Origin: Hymenobacter perfusus
Lineage (GTDB): Bacteria > Bacteroidota > Bacteroidia > Cytophagales > Hymenobacteraceae
NCBI RefSeq assembly: GCF_003944765.1
Contig: NZ_RWIU01000006.1
Coordinates: 186,001 to 250,000, forward strand
Direction: 5' to 3'
DNA: 64,000 nucleotides
Of the stretch, positions 7,884-17,099 are shown one piece after another. Position 1 is the first letter of the stretch. Each line of letters begins with the position of its first letter. The notes beneath the pieces are model-generated. The model did no database searches, was not told the origin of the DNA, and saw only the letters and a list, made by a program, of their open reading frames with translations. A program made the translations under genes and the position numbers.

Positions 7884-9167
7884 CTACTTCTGCCGCAGCA
7901 ACGCCGCCCCAATACCGCACTGCACGCACCGACGCGGCGCACAGTACCCTTGCTGCAACGCCAGCAGCCCCTGCGAGTCGGCGGCGGAAGCGTTGCGGAA
8001 GCCGGCTGCCTTATAGGCATCCGTGAGGTGGTTGTGCTCGGGCGGCAGCTGGTCGAGCATGTTCACGGTGTTTTCTACCTGCTCCAGGTTACTCAGGGAG
8101 CGGGCGTAGGCCACCCGCAGCGGCACCACTAGGTTGGTAATGAGCAAATGCACACTGCTCCGGCCCAGCAGGGCCACTTTACCCGGTTTACCGGGCCGAG
8201 TGTGCGCTTGCCAGTAAGTTGGCAGCGGCGCACTGAAGAACTGTTCCAGCGCCCGCACGTCGCGGGCAGTCAGCAAGGCATCGAAGAGCGTGGGACGGGC
8301 GTGCAGCAACGCCAGCAGCTGCACCAGGCGCACCGTGGGAAAATTAGCGGGCCGCAGCCGCAGAAAGTTCCACTCGTGGGCAGCCAGGGCCGTGCCGTGC
8401 AGGTTGTATTTGTGGCGCAGAAACTCGTACTCGGTGCGCAACTGCCGGCTGTACTCATCCGCCGGCGCTTCTTCCTCCAGAAAGCCGGCCTGCCCCAGCA
8501 GCAGCGCCGCCAGCTGATGCGCATCGTGGCGGTGGCGGCGGAGCAGCGGCAAGGGAACCACTTTGGCTAGGCGGCTCATCGGCTCCGTATTTTTCTGGAA
8601 GCCGAAACCAGCGGCCAGGGCGTGCCAGGCTGTGGCCTCCCAGTCGTGGGCCAGCTGGGCATGCAGCTCGGTCAGGCGGTCGGCCTTCTGCTCCACGCGT
8701 TCCAGCAGCACCCGGCCCAGCATCATGGTTCGCGTCAGCTCCGATACCTGGAGCAGCAACGGCGCGCACGGTACCAGCCGTTCCATTGGCTGGTTCTGCA
8801 GCTGCTCGTAGGCGGCCAGCAGGCCGGCCGGCAGCCGCGCAGCCAGGGCCAGGGCCGGTATCACGGAACCATTGGTGCGCTGCACCGGCGCATCGGCCGT
8901 ATGCACCACATGCAGAATCACCTGGTCGTACTTGGGGTCGGTCTGGTGGTGGTGGCGGTGCCAGTCGGAGGCGCGCAGGTGAATTTCCACGGCTCCGTTC
9001 CACTCCACCTCACCCAGCCGCAGCCGGGCGTTCAGGAAATCGGGACCGGCATCGGGGTTGCGGTGGCCGGGGCGCAGCACGGTAACGGACTGCCCTTCCT
9101 CGGTTTGCAGCGCCGTTTTATCGAAGTACTGGTGCTGCCAGGCGTAGTGGAGAAAATCTTCTTGCAT
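7884..9167 (-). CDS. DUF2851 family protein
   Basis: This 427-residue protein matches the DUF2851 family, widespread in Bacteroidota and of unknown function. The N-terminal half has the typical signature: EDFLHYAWQHQYFD, GHRNPDAGPDFLNARL, WNGAVEIHLRASDW and YDQVILHVVHTAD, with several conserved acidic and histidine residues that suggest a metal-dependent nuclease-like site. That last point is inference. The C-terminal part is helical and ends in a cysteine pair region (CAPRRCVQCGIG). It has no signal peptide or membrane segment. It lies alone between two same-strand genes. Confidence 0.85.
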   Translation of the reverse strand: MQEDFLHYAWQHQYFDKTALQTEEGQSVTVLRPGHRNPDAGPDFLNARLRLGEVEWNGAVEIHLRASDWHRHHHQTDPKYDQVILHVVHTADAPVQRTNGSVIPALALAARLPAGLLAAYEQLQNQPMERLVPCAPLLLQVSELTRTMMLGRVLLERVEQKADRLTELHAQLAHDWEATAWHALAAGFGFQKNTEPMSRLAKVVPLPLLRRHRHDAHQLAALLLGQAGFLEEEAPADEYSRQLRTEYEFLRHKYNLHGTALAAHEWNFLRLRPANFPTVRLVQLLALLHARPTLFDALLTARDVRALEQFFSAPLPTYWQAHTRPGKPGKVALLGRSSVHLLITNLVVPLRVAYARSLSNLEQVENTVNMLDQLPPEHNHLTDAYKAAGFRNASAADSQGLLALQQGYCAPRRCVQCGIGAALLRQK

Positions 9168-9240
9168 AGCGGTAAATAATACACGTAATCAATCCAGTTC
9201 TAAGGCTAAGAACTGCCGTGTTAATAACTCAATACTTCGG

Positions 9241-9294
9241 CTATAAAACAAGCCGGCCCGCCTCCACCATCAGGTAGAAGCGGGCCGGCTATAG
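9241..9294 (-). terminator. Stem-loop terminator downstream of lolA-like gene
   Basis: On the minus strand AGCCGGCCCGC pairs perfectly with GCGGGCCGGCT around an 18-base loop, then TGTTTTATAG follows. The 11-bp GC-rich stem and T-rich tail fit an intrinsic terminator for the LolA-like gene. The T-tract is short. Confidence 0.7.
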
Positions 9295-9309
9295 TGTCAG
9301 TTGCTTAGG

Positions 9310-9954
9310 CTAACGCAGGTCAATCACCTTCACACCTTTGTACTTGGCTTTGTCGAAGTTGAAGGTGGTGGCATCCACCGGCACGTTGGGCTGAAACTTG
9401 CTAATCTTGTAGGTGTAGCGGTTGCCGTTCTTCTTGAACATCTGCCAGCTTTTCACGGCCTTATCGGTACGGCCCACCTTTAGGCGCACTTTGTACACGG
9501 GGTTGTTGCGGTCCTCGGGCGAAAGGTCGATGATATCCACCGTTTCGCCGGCTTCCTTAGCCTCCTGCACGTAGGCGTACTTGTAGCCTTTCTTGTAGAG
9601 CGTATAGATCTGGGAAGGCGAAATTTCCTGATCCTCGGGTTCGTAGTCGGAGATGTTCACCTCATTCTCGGCCTTCATGTAGGTCCACATGGTCTGGCCG
9701 TTGTTGATGACTTCCTGACCACTGATTTTCAGCCGGAACTTCTGGCCGCTCACCGTGATATCGCCGCTCAGGTTTTCCTTCACCTTGGCCGCGTCGTTTT
9801 CCAGGGTTTGGGTGAAGGTAGCCTTAAAGGCCTTCATGGCCTGATACTTGGCACTCATCTGATCCAGAATCTTGCCGGCCTTAGGGTCCTGCTGAGCCGT
9901 GGCGACGGAGGTCAGCGACACGGAAAAAGCGAGCAGGGCGAGGTATTTTTTCAT
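9310..9954 (-). CDS. LolA-like outer-membrane lipoprotein carrier protein
   Basis: LolA proteins take lipoproteins from the LolCDE transporter and carry them across the periplasm. The 214-residue protein starts with a signal peptide (MKKYLALLAFSVSLTSVATAQ, cleaved near residue 20). It has the family pattern KILDQMSAKYQAMKAFKATFTQTL near residues 28-50, a beta-rich core with GDITVSGQKFRLKISGQEVINNGQTMWTY, and late strands around VDATTFNF. This is the usual Bacteroidota LolA form. It stands upstream of DUF2851 on the same strand but a terminator separates them. It is downstream of ftsK, as often seen in Bacteroidota. Confidence 0.9.
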   Translation of the reverse strand: MKKYLALLAFSVSLTSVATAQQDPKAGKILDQMSAKYQAMKAFKATFTQTLENDAAKVKENLSGDITVSGQKFRLKISGQEVINNGQTMWTYMKAENEVNISDYEPEDQEISPSQIYTLYKKGYKYAYVQEAKEAGETVDIIDLSPEDRNNPVYKVRLKVGRTDKAVKSWQMFKKNGNRYTYKISKFQPNVPVDATTFNFDKAKYKGVKVIDLR

Positions 9955-10075
9955 TGCGAAAGAGGTGGTGATGGGAGAGCTTAGATCTGAGAACCCAGAA
10001 CTCAGGTAAAGTTTAAACGGGAATCAGCTGAAAACAGAACAAATTCTACGCCCTAAGTTCTGCGTCTCCCGGTTT

Positions 10076-13063
10076 CTATTTGGGCAGGCTATTCAACAAC
10101 TGTTCCAAACTGTACTCGTCGGGAATTAAAACCTCTCGGGCCTTGCTGCCCTCAAACGGCCCCACAATCCCGGCGTGCTCCAACTGGTCGATGAGGCGGC
10201 CGGCGCGGTTGTAGCCCAGCTTCAGGCGGCGCTGCAGCAGCGAGGTACTACCCTGTTGGTGCGTAACGATAACGCGGGCTGCTTCCTCGAACATGGCGTC
10301 GCGCTGGGCGGGGTCCATGTCTTCCAGGTCGCCGTTGCCGCTGCCGCTTTCGCCCACTACTTCGGGCAGGTGGTAGGCGTCGGGGTAGCCCTGCTGCTCG
10401 CCCACGAAGTCGCAGAGGCGGTCCACTTCGGGCGTATCGATGAAGGCGCACTGCACCCGGATGATATCAGAACCCTGGGAAATAAGCATGTCGCCCTGGC
10501 CAATGAGCTGGTCGGCTCCGCCGGCATCGAGAATAGTGCGGGAGTCGATTTTGCTGGTCACTTTGAAGGAAATCCGGCACGGAAAGTTGGCCTTGATGAT
10601 ACCGGTAATGACGTTTACCGAAGGGCGCTGGGTAGCCACAATCAGGTGAATCCCGATGGCGCGGGCCAGCTGGGCGAGGCGGGCAATGGGCGTTTCCACT
10701 TCCTTGCCGGCCGTCATCATCAGGTCGGCCAGCTCGTCAATCACCAGCACAATGAAGGGCATGTAGCGGTGGCCCTTCTTGGGGTTGAGGCGGCGCTCCA
10801 CAAACTTGCGGTTGTACTCCTTCAGGTTGCGGCAGCCGGCATCCTTGAGCAAATCGTAGCGCCGGTCCATCTCCATGCACAGGGAGTTGAGCGTGTTCAC
10901 CACCTTCTTGGTATCGGTGATGATAGGCTCCTCGGTATCGGGCAGCTTGGCCAGGAAGTGGCGCTCAATCTTATTGAAGATGCTCAATTCCACCTTCTTG
11001 GGGTCGACGAGCACAAACTTGAGCTGACTGGGGTGACGTTTGTAGATGAGGGACGCCAGAATCACGTTCAGGCCCACCGACTTACCCTGACCGGTGGCCC
11101 CGGCCATCAGCAGGTGGGGCATTTTGGCCAGATCCACCACGAATACCTCATTGGTAATGGTGCGCCCGAAGGCAATGGGCAGGTCCATTTCGGTGCTGAT
11201 GAACTTCTCGGTATTGAATACCGAGCGGATGCTCACCATCTCCTTCTTGGTGTTCGGCACCTCAATACCGATAGTCCCCTTGCCCGGAATAGGCGCGATG
11301 ATGCGGATTCCCAGCGCGGCCAAGCTCAAAGCAATATCGTCTTCCAGGCTCTTGATTTTGGAGATGCGCACCCCGGCGTCGGGCACGATTTCGTAGAGTG
11401 TGACGGTAGGCCCGATGGTAGCTTTGATGCTGGCAATGTTGATGCCGTAGTGCCCCAGCGTCTCCACAATGCGGTCCTTGTTGGCCTCCAGCTCCTCCTT
11501 GGATACCTGGGCTTTGGCCACGCCGTAGTCGTTGAGCAGCTCCAGGGTGGGGTACTGGTAGCGGGGCAGGTCGAGGGTGGGGTCGTACTCGCCGGTGGGC
11601 ATGGCTTCCTCGTCCTCTACTTCCTCGGCAATAACGGCCATATCGGCTCCGGCTGAGGGGTCCAGCTCGGGTGTGGTCGTAGAATCCTCAACTTCAAACG
11701 ACAGCCCGGTCACGACCGGCGCAACGGCTACCGGCTGCACTACCACCGGCGCGGCCGGAGCCGGCAGCGGCGTTCCGTCGTCCACCAGATCGGCCAACGA
11801 CAACGGCGTGGGCACGCTGGCCGTGGCGGCCGGAGCAGCCGAACGCGGCGGCTCGGCGGCGGGCATTTCAAATGAGAAGCTGGGACCGGCAGCGGCCGGT
11901 ACTACCGGCACGGCGGCGGCTCCGGCCGCTACGGCCGGAGCCACACTCATGGGCACCGCCGTAGCGGCGGCAGCCAAGCCCCCAGCGGCCACCGTAGCGG
12001 CCGTTTCGGTGGCTACAGTGAAAGCAGGGGAAGCTACCGGGCCGGTACGTTGGGGTACGGGCTCGGGGGCCGGTTCCGGAACAGGCGACGTAGCCAGTGG
12101 GCCGACCCGTTTCAGGGTGATACCCAGAGAATCATCAGGTTCCGGCTCGGTTTCGGGCTCGTCGTCATCCCAGGGGGCCGGGATGCTGCCAGCGCGGGCG
12201 GTATTGCCGTAGCCAGCTGCCGCCAGCGGAGCCGGCAGTAGTTCCTCCTCGTCTTCTTCCTCCCCGGCACTGCGGCGCAGGTTGAGGTTGAGGCTGGTAA
12301 CGTTGAAAAAGAACACCACGAAGGAAATCAGCAGGAACGCCAGCAGCAGCACCGTACCCCAGCCAATGAGGCTATCAAGCCAGAAGGCCGTTTCGTACCC
12401 TACTCCCCCGCACAGAAAATCAAGGCTGTGGGCCAGGCTGGGGTCGGCGTCCGGGCTCTGAATGCTAAGCACCACGTAGCCCAGCAATACACTCAGCCAC
12501 AGCATGGTAAACAGGCACAGAGCCAATATGTACGTAAACGAAACCCCGGCGCGACGGAAGACGATTTTGTAGCCCAGGAAGAAAACGATGGGAATGGCCG
12601 CGAAAGCCGCCACGCCAAACCCCTTCTGAATGAGTAGCTGGGCCAGCATTGCGCCAATCAGGCCCAGCCAGTTACCGGTTTCCTGCCCCGCATCTTTAAG
12701 CGGAGTGCGGTCCACACTCTCGGTCACGCTTTGGTCGGCGTGGCCCGTGAACAGGAAGGAAATGAAGGCAATGGTGAGGTAAATGGAGCCGATGAGGAAG
12801 AAGAAACCCAGAAAAAGCTGAAACCGTCGGTCGCGCACAAAGCTGAACAGGCCGTTGAAGTTCACGGCGGGCAGTTTCAGCGGTTTGCGGGGCACTTTGG
12901 GGGCACCGGCGCTGCGGGGCTCGTTCCGGCGGGTTTCGCGGACGGGCTCCGTGGCCACCGGGCGCGACTGGTTGCGAGTCGCGCGGGGCTCAGCGGCCGG
13001 GCGCGGCTCGTTGGTGCGACTTGGGGCCGCGCTGGGTTGTTGCTTGTAGGTATTTTTAGCCAT
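10076..13063 (-). CDS. ftsK: DNA translocase FtsK
   Basis: FtsK is the septal double-stranded DNA pump that clears the chromosome terminus and activates XerCD. The 995-residue protein has an Arg/Pro-rich cytoplasmic start, four membrane spans between about residues 60 and 250, and a long Pro/Ala/Val-rich linker (about 270-480). The motor domain follows, with Walker A GATGQGKS near 652, Walker B VLVIDELADLMM near 770 and the TQRPSVNVITGIIKANFP segment. The last 65 residues form the winged-helix gamma domain that reads KOPS-like sites. ATG 13063 is chosen over an ATG 15 bases upstream because MAKNTYKQQ is the more typical start. XerD is 2.4 kb away. Confidence 0.96.
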   Translation of the reverse strand: MAKNTYKQQPSAAPSRTNEPRPAAEPRATRNQSRPVATEPVRETRRNEPRSAGAPKVPRKPLKLPAVNFNGLFSFVRDRRFQLFLGFFFLIGSIYLTIAFISFLFTGHADQSVTESVDRTPLKDAGQETGNWLGLIGAMLAQLLIQKGFGVAAFAAIPIVFFLGYKIVFRRAGVSFTYILALCLFTMLWLSVLLGYVVLSIQSPDADPSLAHSLDFLCGGVGYETAFWLDSLIGWGTVLLLAFLLISFVVFFFNVTSLNLNLRRSAGEEEDEEELLPAPLAAAGYGNTARAGSIPAPWDDDEPETEPEPDDSLGITLKRVGPLATSPVPEPAPEPVPQRTGPVASPAFTVATETAATVAAGGLAAAATAVPMSVAPAVAAGAAAVPVVPAAAGPSFSFEMPAAEPPRSAAPAATASVPTPLSLADLVDDGTPLPAPAAPVVVQPVAVAPVVTGLSFEVEDSTTTPELDPSAGADMAVIAEEVEDEEAMPTGEYDPTLDLPRYQYPTLELLNDYGVAKAQVSKEELEANKDRIVETLGHYGINIASIKATIGPTVTLYEIVPDAGVRISKIKSLEDDIALSLAALGIRIIAPIPGKGTIGIEVPNTKKEMVSIRSVFNTEKFISTEMDLPIAFGRTITNEVFVVDLAKMPHLLMAGATGQGKSVGLNVILASLIYKRHPSQLKFVLVDPKKVELSIFNKIERHFLAKLPDTEEPIITDTKKVVNTLNSLCMEMDRRYDLLKDAGCRNLKEYNRKFVERRLNPKKGHRYMPFIVLVIDELADLMMTAGKEVETPIARLAQLARAIGIHLIVATQRPSVNVITGIIKANFPCRISFKVTSKIDSRTILDAGGADQLIGQGDMLISQGSDIIRVQCAFIDTPEVDRLCDFVGEQQGYPDAYHLPEVVGESGSGNGDLEDMDPAQRDAMFEEAARVIVTHQQGSTSLLQRRLKLGYNRAGRLIDQLEHAGIVGPFEGSKAREVLIPDEYSLEQLLNSLPK

Positions 13064-13191
13064 CAGAATACACGCCAAAGACCAAATCTAGGGATAAAAT
13101 GGGTGGATTGGTGATTCGGTGATTTAGCGCGCCAACCGCTCGAATAGCGCAGACAGCATGTGCTGAACCTCCTACCGGCCAAATCACCAGC

Positions 13192-14928
13192 TCAGCTTTT
13201 TTCCACTTCGTACACCCATAAGTGCCAGTAGTCCCTGGGAGCGGCATACTGACCGAACAGGCGCAGGCCGGTTTGTTCCGGCCGGGCCAGCCGGACCGCC
13301 GACAGCACGTAGCGCCCGCCCATGCGGCGGAAGGCCGGAACATTGCAGTGCCAGTGCTGTACTGTACGCTTCGGCAACGCTGCCACCCGAAAATTCTTGC
13401 CCAGCTCCGCCGAAAACAGGTAGCACCGGTTTCCCCAGGCGTCGAAATACGTGCGCAACTCGGGGCTTTTGGTCAGCTCTGCGGCTATCAACTCTCGGAA
13501 CTGGTGCTTGTAAGGCAGCGGATAATTATTCTGGTAAGCGTCGAGAGTATAGAAGTCGTTGAGGGTGGCCACGGCGGGCGGCAGGCCCAGACAGGCGACG
13601 CGGTAGGCGGCCGGTGCCTGGCCGGTGCGCTGCTCAATGTCCAGCCGGACCTGCCGGAACAGCTCCGGTGCCACGAAGGCCGCATACGTGGGCTCGGAGG
13701 ATGGCAGGCGGCCCAACTGGCGGCGCAGGTTCAGCGTCCACTCGGTATTCATCCCCAGCCCGATGAGCAGCTGCAGTGCCACCAACGCCCATGTAGCCCG
13801 GCCGGCCGGTAGCTGGCGCAGACTCAGCACCAACACCCCGAACCATACCAGCGGCGTCAGGAAATGGAAGCGCGACAGGTTGAAGGTGCGCAGCGGCGGT
13901 ACCGCATGCTGCACCGCCCCTACCAACTGCGGGTAGAAGCCGCAGAACAACGCCAGGACCGCCAACAGCAGCAGCGCCGTGCCCAGTTGCCGCTCCAGCC
14001 GCTGGCGTTCCGGACTGGTGGGCAGCAGCCAGGCCGCTGCGCCAGCGGCCAGCAGCGGGGCCGCCCGCAAAAAACTACCGGCGTGGTACTGGCCCAGCAG
14101 GAAGTACCGGGCTGCCGCCGCCAGCCCCGCCCCTACCCCACCGGGAGCCAGCCGGGCATAATCGAACTCCAACCGGTGCGGCACGAACTGCCGGTTCAGC
14201 AAAGAAGACACCAGCGGGTATTCCACTACCAGATAGCTCCCGGCCAGTACGGCCAGGCCCACCAACGGCCGCCATGCCACCCGCCGGTTGCGGTACGCGT
14301 CCCAGGCCAGCCATATTCCTGCTGCCGCCAGCACAAACATGCCCGCCAGCACCAAACTCGACCAGCAGGCAAAGCCCGCCAGTACCAGCCAATCAGATAA
14401 GCGGCCGCTCCCCCGGCGCAGGTTCAGCAGCGCCCACAGCACCCAGGGCTGTCCCAGTACTGACAACCCGTAGGTCGTATAGCCCGGCAGTACGGCCCAG
14501 GCCAGCGCCAGCGCGGCGCACAGCTGAGCATGACGGGCAGCCGGCAGCCCGTACCGGCGCAGCAGCAGGTACATGCCCACCAGCCCCGCCAGGCGCACCA
14601 GCAGCTCGTGCAGCAGATAGGCCGGCAGTGGCGGCAGCACGGCCAGCAGGCCCACCAGCGGCTGCAGGCCCGGCCGCAACGCGTTGCGGGGCAAGCCGTT
14701 CAGCAGCCGATCCACTACGGTGCCGGGGCGGTAATCCAGGGCTTTGCCTTCCTGCACCAGCGCGTAGGGCACGGCCAGTTCAGTGTCCAGGTTATCGTCG
14801 ATGAGGATGTAGGTGCGGCCGGCCGGGGCCACGTACACCAGGCTCAGCAGCAGCAGCGCCAGCACCGCCCACCACACCGGAGCAACGGATGGATAGTAGG
14901 ATGCGGGCAGTTTGGAATCCTGGGGCAT
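13192..14928 (-). CDS. DUF6044-like multi-pass membrane protein
   Basis: This 578-residue protein has about ten membrane spans in the first 390 residues and a soluble, probably periplasmic, C-terminal part. The tail contains TLNDFYTLDAYQNNYPLPYKHQFRELI, which I associate with the DUF6044 family of YfhO-like membrane proteins; that assignment is from memory of the motif. An early DDNLDTELAVPY acidic loop after the first span resembles the catalytic-type loop of GT-C glycosyltransferases. A role in surface polymer or lipoteichoic-like glycan modification is conceivable but unproven. The gap to ftsK holds a weak GTGATTT inverted repeat. Confidence 0.7.
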   Translation of the reverse strand: MPQDSKLPASYYPSVAPVWWAVLALLLLSLVYVAPAGRTYILIDDNLDTELAVPYALVQEGKALDYRPGTVVDRLLNGLPRNALRPGLQPLVGLLAVLPPLPAYLLHELLVRLAGLVGMYLLLRRYGLPAARHAQLCAALALAWAVLPGYTTYGLSVLGQPWVLWALLNLRRGSGRLSDWLVLAGFACWSSLVLAGMFVLAAAGIWLAWDAYRNRRVAWRPLVGLAVLAGSYLVVEYPLVSSLLNRQFVPHRLEFDYARLAPGGVGAGLAAAARYFLLGQYHAGSFLRAAPLLAAGAAAWLLPTSPERQRLERQLGTALLLLAVLALFCGFYPQLVGAVQHAVPPLRTFNLSRFHFLTPLVWFGVLVLSLRQLPAGRATWALVALQLLIGLGMNTEWTLNLRRQLGRLPSSEPTYAAFVAPELFRQVRLDIEQRTGQAPAAYRVACLGLPPAVATLNDFYTLDAYQNNYPLPYKHQFRELIAAELTKSPELRTYFDAWGNRCYLFSAELGKNFRVAALPKRTVQHWHCNVPAFRRMGGRYVLSAVRLARPEQTGLRLFGQYAAPRDYWHLWVYEVEKS

Positions 14929-15032
14929 GAGCTATAAAGAGAAGCAGCGAAAGCGCAAAAATAGGTTTTCGCCCGGCTCAGGCATCCTCCCGAAACATTT
15001 ACCCGTTTAACGCACTACGTTTATATAGCCTT

Positions 15033-15485
15033 ATGTCTATGCAGCCTCAGTACCTCTCCGCCCCCGGCAGCCCCGATTACTGCCAACTGATTTACGACAC
15101 CGACCGGCAGTGGCTGCGCGTAACCTGGCAGGGCTTTGTGGGGCCCGAACAGGCCCGGGAGGGTGCCCTAGCCGGCCTGCAGATGCTGCGGCAGCTGCAC
15201 TGCGCCTACCTGCTCAACGACAACAGCCGGCTGGAAGGCCCTTGGTTCGACTCTTTGTTCTGGCTTTCCCACGAATGGGGGCCGGCCGCCGCCCAGGCCG
15301 GGCTGCGCTTTGTGGCGCATGTGGCCCAGGCTCAATCGTTGGCCACCACCTACACGCCCACCCCGGCGCACCAGATTTTTCAGCAGTTCGAAATCCAGGT
15401 ATTCGAAGAATCCGCTGAGGCGGTAGAGTGGCTCAGCAGCTGTCAGACGGAAACCGACGAGGATTCCGCGCGCGCATCAGCCTAG
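15033..15485 (+). CDS. Hypothetical protein, 150 aa, possible STAS/SpoIIAA-like fold
   Basis: This is a soluble 150-residue protein with no recognised family. The pattern of an N-terminal strand pair (QLIYDTDRQWLRVTWQGFV), a helix (GPEQAREGALAGLQMLRQL), a strand with YLLNDNSRLEG and a WFDSLFWLSHEW helix is common in small Hymenobacter-type proteins. It resembles SpoIIAA/STAS-like domains, which is only a fold-level guess. It has no signal peptide. It is flanked by a divergent membrane protein gene and a convergent xerD only 23 bases away. Confidence 0.6.
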   Translation: MSMQPQYLSAPGSPDYCQLIYDTDRQWLRVTWQGFVGPEQAREGALAGLQMLRQLHCAYLLNDNSRLEGPWFDSLFWLSHEWGPAAAQAGLRFVAHVAQAQSLATTYTPTPAHQIFQQFEIQVFEESAEAVEWLSSCQTETDEDSARASA

Positions 15486-15508
15486 CGCGTTTCATAGGCA
15501 GCTCCGGT

Positions 15509-16411
15509 TTAGCTGCGCGGGTGAAACTCGGTAATCACTTGGCGCAGGTAGTCTCTATCCAGGTGGGTGTAGATTTCGGTGGTCGTGATGCTCTCGTGGC
15601 CCAGCATTTCCTGCACCGCCCGCAAATCGGCCCCGCCCTCAATGAGGTGGGTGGCAAAGCTGTGGCGGAATGTATGCGGACTGATACTCTTGCGAATCCC
15701 GGCCTTCTCGGCGGCGGCCTTGATGATGGTAAACACCGACACCCGCGAAATCCCGCTGCCCCGGTTGTTCAGAAACACAGTATCCTCGTGGCCGGGCTTG
15801 ATATCGAGGTGGGCCCGGATGCCCTGCAGGTAGAAGCCCAGGTGCTTCAGGGCATCGCGCCCGATGGGTACCAGCCGCTCCTTATTGCCCTTGCCCGTCA
15901 CGCGCACAAAGCCCTGGTCGGCGTAGATGTTGGAGAGGCGCAGGCCCGTCAGCTCGCTTACCCGCAGACCCGAGCTGTAGAGCACTTCCAGCATAGCCCG
16001 GTTGCGGGTGCCCTCGGGCGTGCTCAGGTCGATGCCGCCGAGGAGCTGCTCAATTTCGGGGTAGCTGAGCGTATCGGGCAGCTTACGGCCGGTTTTGGGG
16101 GCTTCCAGCGTATCGGTGGGGTCGATGGCCAGCAGGTCCTCCATAATCAGGTAGCGGTAGAAGGCCTTGATGCCCGACAGCGTGCGGGCCTGCGAGGTAG
16201 CCTCCATGCCCAGCCCGCCCAGCCAAGCCAGAAAGTCGCGCAGAATGCGGGTGGTTACCTGCTGGGGCGAGGCCGGCAGCTTCTCCAGCTCCAGGTACTG
16301 CCGCAGCTTTTCCACGTCGCGCACGTAGGCCTCCACCGAGTTCGAAGACAACGATTTTTCCAGCTGCAGATAACCGGCAAACTGTTTGATGGTAATAGAC
16401 CAAGTGGACAT
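15509..16411 (-). CDS. xerD: Site-specific tyrosine recombinase XerD
   Basis: XerD resolves chromosome dimers at dif together with a partner recombinase and FtsK. The 300-residue protein has the SAM-like core-binding domain (residues 5-90) and catalytic domain. It shows all six catalytic positions: Arg150 in SSGLRVSEL, Lys174 in TGKGNKERL, His246 and Arg249 in PHTFRHSF, His272 in LGHESITTTEIYTHL and the nucleophile Tyr281. ATG 16411 gives the normal family length; the frame is open 54 bases further upstream. It is divergent from aroQ, with a 13-bp inverted repeat between the two genes. A host housekeeping function is more likely than a mobile element. Confidence 0.94.
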   Translation of the reverse strand: MSTWSITIKQFAGYLQLEKSLSSNSVEAYVRDVEKLRQYLELEKLPASPQQVTTRILRDFLAWLGGLGMEATSQARTLSGIKAFYRYLIMEDLLAIDPTDTLEAPKTGRKLPDTLSYPEIEQLLGGIDLSTPEGTRNRAMLEVLYSSGLRVSELTGLRLSNIYADQGFVRVTGKGNKERLVPIGRDALKHLGFYLQGIRAHLDIKPGHEDTVFLNNRGSGISRVSVFTIIKAAAEKAGIRKSISPHTFRHSFATHLIEGGADLRAVQEMLGHESITTTEIYTHLDRDYLRQVITEFHPRS

Positions 16412-16421
16412 TGTAGCGGAT

Positions 16422-16499
16422 GCTTTAGCTTGCGCCGCCGGTAGCCGACTTGTGCAAAACCGCACGCCGGCCGCCCCTAACGACTACGCAAGCTAAAGC
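16422..16499. repeat. 13-bp inverted repeat in the xerD-aroQ divergent gap
   Basis: GCTTTAGCTTGCG at 16422-16434 is repeated as its exact complement at 16487-16499, separated by 52 bases. The arms lie close to the two start codons. It could be a pair of operator half-sites for both genes or a copy of a dispersed repeat. Confidence 0.6.
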
Positions 16500-16525
16500 C
16501 TACTTTCTTACTTCTCCCCCAACTC

Positions 16526-16972
16526 ATGAAGATTCTCCTTCTCAACGGCCCCAACCTGAACCTGCTGGGCCGACGCGAGCCGGGCATCTACGGCACCCGC
16601 TCCTTTGAAGAATACCTGCCTGAGCTGCGCGAAGCCTTCCCAAACTTCGAGCTGGAATATTTCCAGAGCAACCACGAGGGCGAGCTGATCGATAAGCTGC
16701 ACGAGGTGGGCTTCAGCTACCACGGCATTGTGCTCAATGCCGGCGGCTACACCCACACCAGCGTGGCCCTGGCCGATGCCGTGGCCGCCATTGGCGCGCC
16801 CGTGGTGGAGGTGCACCTGAGCAACCTGCACGCCCGCGAGGAGTTCCGCCAGAAAAGCCTCCTCGGCCGCAACTGCATCGGCAGCATCAGCGGCTTCAAG
16901 CTCGACAGCTACAAGCTGGCCCTGCACTACTTCGATGGCCAGCGGCCCAAACGCGTCGGGTTTAAAGTGTGA
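16526..16972 (+). CDS. aroQ: 3-dehydroquinate dehydratase, type II
   Basis: AroQ converts 3-dehydroquinate to 3-dehydroshikimate, the third step of the shikimate pathway. The 148-residue length and the motifs are typical of the type II enzyme: MKILLLNGPNLNLLGRREPGIYG with the catalytic lid Arg17 and Tyr22, FQSNHEGELIDKLHE, NAGGYTHTSVALADA, and EVHLSNLHAREEFR with the catalytic His. It forms dodecamers in known members. The start is the only sensible ATG. The neighbouring GTGA-unit palindrome begins at its stop codon. Confidence 0.97.
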   Translation: MKILLLNGPNLNLLGRREPGIYGTRSFEEYLPELREAFPNFELEYFQSNHEGELIDKLHEVGFSYHGIVLNAGGYTHTSVALADAVAAIGAPVVEVHLSNLHAREEFRQKSLLGRNCIGSISGFKLDSYKLALHYFDGQRPKRVGFKV

Positions 16973-17061
16973 TGACTGGAGTGAAATTGTGAATCGTTTC
17001 TTCCGCACAGTTTGCGACTACCAACCATTTCACAACTTCACCATTTCACAACTTCACCTTC
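16973..17061. repeat. GTGA-unit imperfect palindrome between aroQ and the aminotransferase gene
   Basis: After the aroQ TGA the sequence has GTGAAATTGTGAA words. Before the next gene come the complementary TTCACAACTTCACCATTTCACAACTTCACC words. The right arm holds two tandem copies of a 17-base unit. Pairing between arms is partial. Confidence 0.6.
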
Positions 17062-17064
17062 CGC

Positions 17065-17072
17065 TACCTTTG
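17065..17072 (+). promoter_or_regulatory. Candidate -7 box (TACCTTTG) for the class V aminotransferase gene
   Basis: TACCTTTG matches TAnnTTTG and ends 27 bases before ATG 17100, directly after the palindromic repeat. It would give a leader of about 20 bases. Confidence 0.5.
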
Positions 17073-17099
17073 TATTTCTTCCTCTAGTCTTCCACACCT

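Noticed and set aside
10175..11656. 493-codon plus-strand open frame opposite ftsK
   Set aside because: It is antisense to the FtsK motor domain, which has intact Walker motifs; the His/Gly/Val-rich translation has no family likeness.
15509..16411. XerD as integrase of a mobile element
   Set aside because: No attachment-site duplication, excision factor, phage or plasmid gene lies nearby, and the length and motifs are those of the housekeeping XerD.
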